Of a DNA stretch of 64,000 nucleotides, positions 44,138 to 51,311 are shown in pieces; position 1 is the stretch's first letter; every line of letters starts with the position of its first letter. The translations under genes were made by a program, and so were the position numbers. The stretch comes from an uncultured Sphingopyxis sp. (GTDB lineage: Bacteria > Pseudomonadota > Alphaproteobacteria > Sphingomonadales > Sphingomonadaceae), in the NCBI RefSeq assembly GCF_900078365.1, contig NZ_LT598653.1, positions 434,001 through 498,000 on the forward strand, read 5' to 3'. Below the pieces are notes generated by a model. That model was not told where the DNA came from and did no database searches. It saw only the letters and a list, made by a program, of their open reading frames with translations.

Positions 44138-45082
44138 CTAGCGCATTTCCAGCGGCACGATCGTGCCGTCGGCGCGATAGGCGATCGGCTGCACGATGAA
44201 CTTGCGGCTGCCCTTATAGGGGCCGGGGCCGGTCTGCCCTTCCCAGCGGTGATAGGCGATATACCAGCGGCCGTCGGCGGGATCGTGCAGGAAGGCGTGA
44301 TGGCCGGGCCCCTTGAAGCGATCGTCGCTCTCGACGATCTTTCCCCGATAAGTCCAAGGTCCCGTCGGTGACGGGGCGGTCGCATAATGGACCTGATAGC
44401 TGTCGTGGCGATAGCTGCCCGACGAATAGGAGAGATAATAGGTGCCGCCGCGTTCGTGCATGAACGCGCCTTCGGTGAAATGCGGTGGGGTTTCGACGGC
44501 AACCTCGCGCTCGATCGTCACCATGTCGGGCTTCAGCATCCAGACGCGCAGCTTCGCGCCCGCGCTGCCGCCTGCATAGAGGTAGCGTGCCTTGCTCGCG
44601 GGGTCGACGAAGACCGCGGGGTCGATCGCTTCGAACCCCTTGCCGCCGGTGACCAGCGGCTTGCCGCTGTCGGTGCAGGGCCCTTCGAGCCCGGCGCAGG
44701 TCGCGACGCCGATCCGGCTCGGTGTCGGATTCTGCGGTCCGACCGAAAAATAGAGATAATGGCGGCCGTTCGCAGCGACCATATCGGGCGCCCACAACGC
44801 ATGTCGCGGCGCGCCATCGTCGCCTATCCACGCGATCCGGTCGAGCGCAATCAGCTCGGCGCCCTTTTGCCAATGCTGGCGGTCGGGCGAGGTCCAGACG
44901 TGCAGCCGCCCGGTCCCGCCCGAATTGGTCGGGTAGATATAATAGCGTCCATCCGCGGCCTCGATGTCGGGATCGGCGCCGTCGAATGAGAGCGGGGCCG
45001 GCGCATCCGCCGCTACTGCCACGGCCGAACCGGCAAGCAGCGCGGCGAGCAGGGCGCGGCGGAGCACCGGCCGCCGGATCAT
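44138..45082 (-). CDS. GH43 family glycosidase 2
   Basis: 314 residues. A signal peptide (MIRRPVLRRALLAALLAGSA, cleaved near AVAADA) precedes a five-bladed propeller with the GH43 triad: Asp37 (GADPDIE), Asp154 (AIDPAVF) and Glu204 (FTEGAFM). WAPDMVAANGRHYLYFS is the second-blade signature, and the C-terminal GHHAFLHDPADGRWYIAYHRW holds the conserved His. The start ATGA overlaps the stop of the clan-A hydrolase at 45079, so both are made from one message behind motif I. It probably trims arabinose, xylose or galactofuranose from the imported glycan. Confidence 0.87.
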   Translation of the reverse strand: MIRRPVLRRALLAALLAGSAVAVAADAPAPLSFDGADPDIEAADGRYYIYPTNSGGTGRLHVWTSPDRQHWQKGAELIALDRIAWIGDDGAPRHALWAPDMVAANGRHYLYFSVGPQNPTPSRIGVATCAGLEGPCTDSGKPLVTGGKGFEAIDPAVFVDPASKARYLYAGGSAGAKLRVWMLKPDMVTIEREVAVETPPHFTEGAFMHERGGTYYLSYSSGSYRHDSYQVHYATAPSPTGPWTYRGKIVESDDRFKGPGHHAFLHDPADGRWYIAYHRWEGQTGPGPYKGSRKFIVQPIAYRADGTIVPLEMR

Positions 45083-46233
45083 TTGGCGTTCGCCATCGGG
45101 GCCACGCCCTTCGGCGCGGCGGCCAGGCGCTTGATCAGATCGACCTCGGCCTGCCGATAGGGTGTGCCGTCGGCACGGAAGACCTCGTGGAACCAGATCG
45201 TCGGCTCGTCATAGGTATAGGGCTTTTTCCAGCTGTCCCACGGCAGCCGCGTCTGCGTCTTGCCGTCGGCGAAGCCCCAATTGTACATGCCGATGTTGTA
45301 TTTCTTGCCGATCGGCAGCGAGCCCTCGAAGGTCGACCCGTTGCCGCGCGCCATATATTCGGTGCAGAGCACCGGCCGGCCATAGCTCAGCATCTGCTTC
45401 GCGCGCTTTTCGAACTTTTCGGGCCAGCTGTAATCGTGGAAGCTGTTGATGTCCGACTGGGTGAGCTGCGTGCGCTCGACCGCGTCGACCTTGTCCATAT
45501 TGTCCCAATTCTCGCCGATCCAGACCCCCGATGTCAGCGGCTGGCTGGGGTTCGCGCTGCGCGCCCATTCGAACACCTGCGGCAGCAGCAGCGCGACATA
45601 TTTGTTCTTGTCGGGGATGTGATCGTAATTGCCGCCGCCCTTGTTGTTGGGCTCATTCCACACGTCCCACACGATGACGCGCTTGTCGTTCGCAAAGGTA
45701 CCGACGATGTCTTTCACATAGGCTTCGAGCTTGTGATACTGGCTCGCGTCCTTCAGCCGAGCCTCGCCTGGGGCCTGCACCCAGCGCGAATTGTGGACAC
45801 CCGGGATTGGTGGGCTCTGCAGACCATAGACGGGGTTCGGATCCCATACACTGTCGAACAGCACGAACATGATCTTGATCTTGTGCTTGTCGGCGATGAC
45901 GAGAAACTCGTTCATGCGCTTCTTGAGGCCTTCGGGATCGTTTTCCCACAGCAGGTTGTGGAGGAAGACGCGCATCGTGTTCATGCCGATGCTGGACGCC
46001 CAGCCGAGTTCCTTGTCGATCGTCGCCGGATCGAACGTGGGTTCGTGCCACATCTCGAGTTCGTTGACCGCCGAGCCGGGGTTGTAGTTGGAACCGATCA
46101 GCCAGGGCTGCTTGTCGTACCAGCTGTTCGCCTGTTCCTTCGTCCATTGCTCGCGCGCGGCGGCGGGCTGGGCGGCGGTTGCGGCGATGGTGAACGCGGC
46201 GGCGGCGGTGAGCAGGAAGCTCCGGCGGATCAT
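45079..46233 (-). CDS. Clan GH-A (GH5-like) glycoside hydrolase
   Basis: 384 residues with a signal peptide (MIRRSFLLTAAAAFTIAATA, cleaved near PAAARE). It is a TIM barrel with acid/base Glu194 in VIVWDVWNEPNN and nucleophile Glu292 in PVLCTEYMARG. LGWASSIGMNTMRVFLHNLL and IMFVLFDSVWDPNP are typical clan-A strands. Relatives are usually annotated as cellulase-like or xylanase, but I see no basis for a substrate and would expect a galactan or mixed side chain here. ATG 46233 follows GAGAAGAGAC; the much longer open frame upstream overlaps the divergent transporter and is spurious. First gene of the operon with GH43 no. 2. Confidence 0.82.
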   Translation of the reverse strand: MIRRSFLLTAAAAFTIAATAAQPAAAREQWTKEQANSWYDKQPWLIGSNYNPGSAVNELEMWHEPTFDPATIDKELGWASSIGMNTMRVFLHNLLWENDPEGLKKRMNEFLVIADKHKIKIMFVLFDSVWDPNPVYGLQSPPIPGVHNSRWVQAPGEARLKDASQYHKLEAYVKDIVGTFANDKRVIVWDVWNEPNNKGGGNYDHIPDKNKYVALLLPQVFEWARSANPSQPLTSGVWIGENWDNMDKVDAVERTQLTQSDINSFHDYSWPEKFEKRAKQMLSYGRPVLCTEYMARGNGSTFEGSLPIGKKYNIGMYNWGFADGKTQTRLPWDSWKKPYTYDEPTIWFHEVFRADGTPYRQAEVDLIKRLAAAPKGVAPMANAK

Positions 46234-46331
46234 GTCTCTTCTCCCTCTTGCGGTGTCTTTGGCGCGGGCCGGTTCGCCCCCCGCATGACAACCGATGCCC
46301 CATTGATAGATTCGATTTGCGCCGATAGGAA

Positions 46332-46352
46332 GCATATATATCGTATAAATAG
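46332..46352. promoter_or_regulatory. Locus motif site I in a divergent promoter
   Basis: Begins GCATATATATCGTATAAATA. It is the best match to site E and contains the ATATCGTATAA core. It lies between the hydrolase at 46233 (minus) and the MFS gene at 46411 (plus). Confidence 0.6.
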
Positions 46353-46410
46353 AGGATAGGGCGGCGCGACCGCCGGAAGGCGCGAAAGGCGCCGGCAGGG
46401 AGAGGCGGAG

Positions 46411-47715
46411 ATGAACGATATCGGCGCGGCGACGGTCCGGCGCATCACCTGGCGGCTGATGCCGCTCCTCTGCCTCCTCTACCTCGTCGCCTATATCGAC
46501 CGGCAGAATGTCGCCTATGCCAAGCTGCAGATGGTCGGCGACCTCGGGCTCAGCGAGGCGGCTTATGGCCTCGGATCGGCGCTGTTCTTCATCGGTTATT
46601 GTCTCTTCGAGATTCCGAGCAATTTGATTCTCGAGCGTGTCGGCCCGCGGATCTGGTTCGCGCGGATCATCGGCGCCTGGGGCCTCGTCACGCTCGCGCT
46701 CGGCTTCGCGTGGACGCCGACGAGCTTCTATATCCTGCGTTTCCTGCTCGGGGTTGCGGAGGCGGGCTTCTTCCCCGGCGTGCTCTATCTGCTCACCCTG
46801 TGGTTTCCGCAGGCGGAGCGCGCGCGGGCGATCGGGCTGTTCCTGATCGCAAGTGCCTTCGCCAATGCCGTCGGTGCCGCGCTCGGCGGGCTGCTCCTCG
46901 AACTCGACGGCACTGCCGGTTTGCGTGGATGGCAGTGGGTATTCATCGTCACTGCGATTCCGGCGCTGCTGCTCGTCCCCGTCGTGCTCGCGCGCCTGCC
47001 GCGCGGGCCCGCCGAAGCAGGATGGCTCACCGATGCGCAAAAGACATGGCTCGCCGACACGCTTGCCGCCGAGGGCGGCACGCGTGAGCACGCCAATCCG
47101 CTGCGCGCGCTCGGCGACCCGCGCGTGATCCTGCTCTGCATCGCCTTCCTCGGCTTTCCGCTTTCGGCCTATGGCCTCAGTTATTGGCTCCCGACGATCG
47201 TTCGCGGTTTCGGCGTCGGCGATGCCGCCAACGGCTTTCTCAACATCATCCCCTGGCTCGTCGTAGCAGCGGCCTTGTGGTGGCTCCCGCGCCGGGCGGC
47301 GCGGAGCGGAGGGTCGCGCCGCTTCATGGTTGGTCCCGCGCTTGTCGGTGCGCTAAGCCTCGTGCTGGCGGTGCTGCTGCCGTCGCCCGCGCTCCAGTTC
47401 GCGGCGCTGTGCGTCGCCGCCGCAGCGATCTTTGCCGGTCAGCCCTTTTTCTGGGTGCTGCCGGGACGGTTCCTGACCGGTGCGGCGGCGGCAGCGGGTT
47501 TCGCCGCGATCAATTCGGTGGGCAATCTTGGCGGCTTCGTCGCGCAGGCGGTCGTGCCGAAAATCCATGACGCGACCGGCAGCGATCTGGCCCCGATGAT
47601 CTTCCTCGCCGCGATGCTGACCTTCTCGGCTGTGGCGATCTTCCTGATCGAACGCCGCATTCCGCGAAGCGGTCGCGACCGATTTCCGGTTGCCACATCG
47701 AGCGACTCTTTATAA
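46411..47715 (+). CDS. MFS transporter, anion:cation symporter (ACS) family
   Basis: 434 residues with 12 hydrophobic helices. The ACS pattern is clear: YIDRQNVAYAKLQM in TM1, FFIGYCLFEIPSNLILERVG in loop 2-3, and FLLGVAEAGFFPGVLYLLTL in TM4. ACS members import sugar acids such as galactonate (DgoT), glucarate or tartrate with H+. In this locus, galactonate or another aldonic/uronic acid product is a reasonable guess. The start follows AGGGAGAGGCGGAG. It is divergent from the hydrolase/GH43 operon across motif I. Confidence 0.86.
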   Translation: MNDIGAATVRRITWRLMPLLCLLYLVAYIDRQNVAYAKLQMVGDLGLSEAAYGLGSALFFIGYCLFEIPSNLILERVGPRIWFARIIGAWGLVTLALGFAWTPTSFYILRFLLGVAEAGFFPGVLYLLTLWFPQAERARAIGLFLIASAFANAVGAALGGLLLELDGTAGLRGWQWVFIVTAIPALLLVPVVLARLPRGPAEAGWLTDAQKTWLADTLAAEGGTREHANPLRALGDPRVILLCIAFLGFPLSAYGLSYWLPTIVRGFGVGDAANGFLNIIPWLVVAAALWWLPRRAARSGGSRRFMVGPALVGALSLVLAVLLPSPALQFAALCVAAAAIFAGQPFFWVLPGRFLTGAAAAAGFAAINSVGNLGGFVAQAVVPKIHDATGSDLAPMIFLAAMLTFSAVAIFLIERRIPRSGRDRFPVATSSDSL

Positions 47716-47721
47716 AACACA

Positions 47722-47738
47722 TTGATCATATAAATTGG
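47722..47738 (+). promoter_or_regulatory. Locus motif site J ahead of the GH2 gene
   Basis: Reads TTGATCATATAAATTGG, sharing ATC-N-TATAAAT with site I. It is 9 bases from the GH2 ATG and partly overlaps its ribosome site region, so it could block both transcription and loading. Confidence 0.45.
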
Positions 47739-47747
47739 GAGGGTCAG

Positions 47748-49751
47748 ATGAAGCCTGTTTCGAAGCTGCTTGTCGTTGCCGTGCTGTTGGCGAGCAGCGC
47801 CAGTGCCGTCGCCTATGCGCAGACTGCCGCGCCGCCGCCCAAGAAGCCCGCCAATTCGACCATCAATACGGCGGGCTATACGGCGCCCGGCAGCACCGAG
47901 GGCGGGCCCGCCTATGTCGGGCCGATCATGACCGAGTGGGGTCGCAAGGTGACCGCCGAAAATGCGTGGCGCAGCTATCCGCGCCCGCAGATGGAACGCG
48001 ATACCTGGATGAACCTCAACGGGCATTGGGATTATGCGATCCGCCCCGCGAACGAGCCGCAGCCGGCGGCGATGGACGGCAAGATCCTCGTCCCCTTCGC
48101 GGTTGAATCGCGGCTGTCGGGGGTCGCGCGCAAGCTGATGCCCGACGACCGGCTGTGGTATAAGCGCAGCTTCACGCTGCCCGCGAAATGGCCCGGCCAG
48201 CGCACCTTGCTCCACTTCGGCGCGGTCGATTTCGAATCGACCGTGCTCGTCAACGGCGTCGTCGTTGGCAGCCATAAGGGTGGGTCGGACCCGTTCAGCT
48301 TTGACGTCACCCGCTATCTGCGCCCGGGCGCGAACGAACTCGTCGTACAGGTCACCGACCCGACCTCGACCGGCGACCAGCCGCGCGGCAAGCAGACGCT
48401 CGAACCGCGGGGGATCTGGTACACGGCGGTCAGCGGCATCTGGCAGACGGTGTGGCTTGAGCCCGTCGCCGACCTTCATATCGCCGACCTGCGCGCGGTG
48501 CCCGACATCGACAAAGGCGAACTGACGGTCGACGTCGCGCTCAGCAACACCGCGACGCCCAGCGACGCCGTCCGCATCACCGCGCGCGACAAGGGCAAGG
48601 TGATCGCGAGCACGATCGTCCGCGGCAATCGGCAGGGGGTGCTCAAGATTCCGAATGCGCGGCTCTGGTCGCCCGACGACCCCTATCTCTATGACCTCAC
48701 CGCCGAGCTGGTGAAGGTGACCCCGCCGCAGGGGGCGGGGAACGACCGCACCGGCCTGCCGCCGATGACCGGGCGCGAAGTCGCGGCCTATGCCGCGGCG
48801 ACGGTCACCGGCGCGCCCAGCGACAGCGTCAAAAGCTATTTCGGGATGCGCAAGATTTCGACCGGCATCGATCCCAAGACGGGCAAGATGGCGCTGCTGC
48901 TCAACAACAAGCCGCTCTTTCACAATGGCACGCTCGATCAGGGTTGGTGGCCCGAAAGCCTGCTGACCCCGCCGTCGGAGGAGGCGGCGCGTAGCGACAT
49001 CATCTTCCTCAAAAAAGCCGGGTTCAACATGCTGCGCAAGCATATCAAGGTCGAGCCCGCGCAATATTATCATGACGCCGACCGGCTCGGCATATTGATC
49101 TGGCAGGACATGCCCTCCGGCGCGTTCGGCGACCAGGCGGTGCGGCGCCCGAGCGACCGCGAGGCGACCTTCACCTCCGCGGGTATGGCGCAATATCAGG
49201 CCGAACTCGCGCGGATGATCGGCGCGCTCCGCGCCTTCCCTTCGATCGTGATGTGGGTGACCAATAACGAGGGCTGGGGTCAGTATGACGTCAAGACCGT
49301 CGGCAGCATCGCCAAGAATATGGACCCGAGCCGCCTCGTCAACAATGCGAGCGGCTGGTTCGACGTGCCGGGCAGCGGGTCGGACGTCTATGACATCCAC
49401 ACCTATGACGAAGTGCCCGTCGAACCCGCGCCGCAGGCCGACCGCCCGATCGTGACCGGCGAATTCGGCGGCGTCGGGCTGCCGATCCCGGGGCATCTGT
49501 GGTTCACCGACCGCGACGCGCGCATCTATCAGTTCGCGACCGACAAGGAAGATTACCGCCGCCGCTACAAGATCAAGTTCGACGAGATCATCCGTCAGGC
49601 GAAGGAACTGGGGCTCGCCGCATCGGTCTACACCGAAACGAGCGACGTCGAGGGCGAACTCAACGGCCTCCTCACCTATGACCGCGCGGTATCGAAGCTG
49701 CCGGTCGAGGATTTCGCCGAGATCGCAAAGCCGCTGTTCGAGGATAAATAA
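47748..49751 (+). CDS. GH2 family beta-glycosidase (beta-galactosidase-like)
   Basis: 667 residues. A signal peptide (to about AYAQT) precedes the GH2 jelly-roll (MNLNGHWDYAIRP; LWYKRSFTLPAKWPGQRTLL; HFGAVDFESTVLVNG), an immunoglobulin-like domain and a TIM barrel. The acid/base is Glu508 in WVTNNEGWGQYD, the nucleophile Glu572 in VTGEFGG. Family members hydrolyse beta-galactosides, glucuronides or mannosides; the galactose pathway makes beta-galactosidase likely. It lacks the C-terminal domains of LacZ, as is usual in exported marine-type GH2 enzymes. The start follows GGGAGGGTCAG. A sulfatase follows 16 bases later in the same operon. Confidence 0.88.
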   Translation: MKPVSKLLVVAVLLASSASAVAYAQTAAPPPKKPANSTINTAGYTAPGSTEGGPAYVGPIMTEWGRKVTAENAWRSYPRPQMERDTWMNLNGHWDYAIRPANEPQPAAMDGKILVPFAVESRLSGVARKLMPDDRLWYKRSFTLPAKWPGQRTLLHFGAVDFESTVLVNGVVVGSHKGGSDPFSFDVTRYLRPGANELVVQVTDPTSTGDQPRGKQTLEPRGIWYTAVSGIWQTVWLEPVADLHIADLRAVPDIDKGELTVDVALSNTATPSDAVRITARDKGKVIASTIVRGNRQGVLKIPNARLWSPDDPYLYDLTAELVKVTPPQGAGNDRTGLPPMTGREVAAYAAATVTGAPSDSVKSYFGMRKISTGIDPKTGKMALLLNNKPLFHNGTLDQGWWPESLLTPPSEEAARSDIIFLKKAGFNMLRKHIKVEPAQYYHDADRLGILIWQDMPSGAFGDQAVRRPSDREATFTSAGMAQYQAELARMIGALRAFPSIVMWVTNNEGWGQYDVKTVGSIAKNMDPSRLVNNASGWFDVPGSGSDVYDIHTYDEVPVEPAPQADRPIVTGEFGGVGLPIPGHLWFTDRDARIYQFATDKEDYRRRYKIKFDEIIRQAKELGLAASVYTETSDVEGELNGLLTYDRAVSKLPVEDFAEIAKPLFEDK

Positions 49752-49767
49752 GGCAGGGGAAACGCCG

Positions 49768-51231
49768 ATGGCACGACGCTCCGCGATGGCCCGCTGGGCC
49801 GCGACCACCATGCTCGCGGCGCTGATGGGCGTCGCGGCGCCCGTGACGACGGCGGCTCCCGCGGCCGACAGGTCCGCTCCGTCCGCAGCGGCGGACAAGC
49901 CTAATATCTTGTTCGTGCTCGTCGACGACATGGGCTTCGGCGACCTGTCGGTGATGGGCAACCGGAAGGTCCAGACGCCGAATCTCGACCGTCTCGCGCG
50001 CGAAGGCGTGTTGATGACGCAATTCTATGACGCGGCGCCGATCTGTTCCCCGTCGCGTGCGGGATTTCTGACCGGGCGCTTTCCGGCCGAGGTCGGCTTC
50101 GTCAACTATGTCAGCGACCGCGCCTATAATAGATCGGTCGGGCAGGCCGATTGGCTCGACCCCAAGCTGCCCAATATCGCGCGGCTGCTGAAGGGCGCCG
50201 GCTACAAGACCGCGCATATCGGCAAATGGCATCTCGGCGGCGGGCGCGACATCGGTGATGCGCCTTGGCCGACCGCCTATGGTTTCGACCATAGTTTCAC
50301 GACCTTCGAGGGGCTCGGGCCGCGCGTGCTGGTGTCCGACGAAGAACGCTTTCTCGCCGAGCAATCGGACAAGCTCGGCGAAGGGCCGCGCTTCTGGGAA
50401 TTGAAGACCAATCTCACTGGCCTCTACGCCGACATGACGGTCAACTTCGTCGCGCAGCATGCGGAAAGGCCGTGGTTCGTGAACCTCTGGCTCAACGACA
50501 TGCACGATCCCTGGGCGCCCGACGACGAAAGCCTTTCGGATGTCATGGGCAAGGGCACGTCTTCCGACGACGACCGGATGCTCGCGTCGCTGGTCAAGAT
50601 GGACAAGACGCTTGGGCGCCTGTTCGACCGGCTCGACCAGATGGGCGAGATGGACAATACGCTCGTCATCGTCACCAGCGACAATGGCCCGTCGTCGTCG
50701 CCGCGCTATTACAAGGACGGCCAAGTCGCGCCGGGCAGCACGGAAAATCTGCGCGGCCGCAAATGGAGCCTCTACGAAGGCGGCATCCGCCAGCCGTTGA
50801 TCCTCTATTGGCGCGGCCGCGCCAAGGCCGGTTATCGCGATGAGCGGACGGTGGGGCAGGGCGTCGACCTCTTGCCGACGCTCGCCCGCATCGCCGGTGC
50901 GCGGACGCCTGCCGGGATCGACGGTATCGACCTGTCGCCGGTGATCGAGGGCCGCGCGATCGCTGAGCGGCCGGCCCTTTATTGGGCCTATGGCAAGGAA
51001 GGCGCGGCGAAAGAGCCGCCGCAACCGGCGCTCGAGCGCGATCAGGCGCCCCCCTTTGCGATCCGCGAAGGCGATTGGAAGCTGCTCGCCGAAGCGGGCG
51101 GGGACCGCGCCCAGCTCTTCGATCTGGCACGCGATCCGGGTGAGGCGAACGATGTCGCCGCGAGCGAACCCGCGATCCGCGACCGTCTGCTCGGCAAGCT
51201 CAAGGCGTGGATGGCGACGCTGCGCCGATAA
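49768..51231 (+). CDS. Type I sulfatase 7
   Basis: 487 residues with a signal peptide (about 1-30). It is a close paralogue of sulfatase 6, but with the normal Cys93 motif C-S-P-S-R. KPNILFVLVDDMGFGDLSV, GKWHLGGGRDIGDAPWPTAY, VTSDNGPSSSPRYY and YEGGIRQPLILYWRG are shared. ATG 49768 follows GGGGAAACGCCG; a longer frame from 49678 lies inside the GH2 gene. Co-transcription with GH2 suggests desulfation and cleavage of the same beta-galactoside. It converges on TonB receptor 3. Confidence 0.9.
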   Translation: MARRSAMARWAATTMLAALMGVAAPVTTAAPAADRSAPSAAADKPNILFVLVDDMGFGDLSVMGNRKVQTPNLDRLAREGVLMTQFYDAAPICSPSRAGFLTGRFPAEVGFVNYVSDRAYNRSVGQADWLDPKLPNIARLLKGAGYKTAHIGKWHLGGGRDIGDAPWPTAYGFDHSFTTFEGLGPRVLVSDEERFLAEQSDKLGEGPRFWELKTNLTGLYADMTVNFVAQHAERPWFVNLWLNDMHDPWAPDDESLSDVMGKGTSSDDDRMLASLVKMDKTLGRLFDRLDQMGEMDNTLVIVTSDNGPSSSPRYYKDGQVAPGSTENLRGRKWSLYEGGIRQPLILYWRGRAKAGYRDERTVGQGVDLLPTLARIAGARTPAGIDGIDLSPVIEGRAIAERPALYWAYGKEGAAKEPPQPALERDQAPPFAIREGDWKLLAEAGGDRAQLFDLARDPGEANDVAASEPAIRDRLLGKLKAWMATLRR

Positions 51232-51263
51232 GAAAACGGCCCCGTCGCATGGAGCGAGGGGCC
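51232..51263 (-). terminator. Probable terminator for TonB receptor 3
   Basis: The stem CGGCCCC...GGGGCCG (51237-51243 with 51257-51263), extended by TCGC/GCGA. On the minus strand it is followed by TTTTCTTA. It lies between convergent genes. Confidence 0.6.
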
Positions 51264-51311
51264 GATTGAGAGGAGCGCGCGGCGGCGGGTCGCTGCCGCC
51301 GCGCGTCCGCT

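Noticed and set aside
46234..47091. N-terminal extension of the clan-A hydrolase frame
   Set aside because: It is antisense to the MFS gene and would bury a clear signal peptide that begins at 46233.
47439..49961. An 840-residue minus-strand open frame opposite GH2 and the MFS gene
   Set aside because: Typical antisense composition in GC-rich DNA; both plus-strand genes have full catalytic or membrane signatures.
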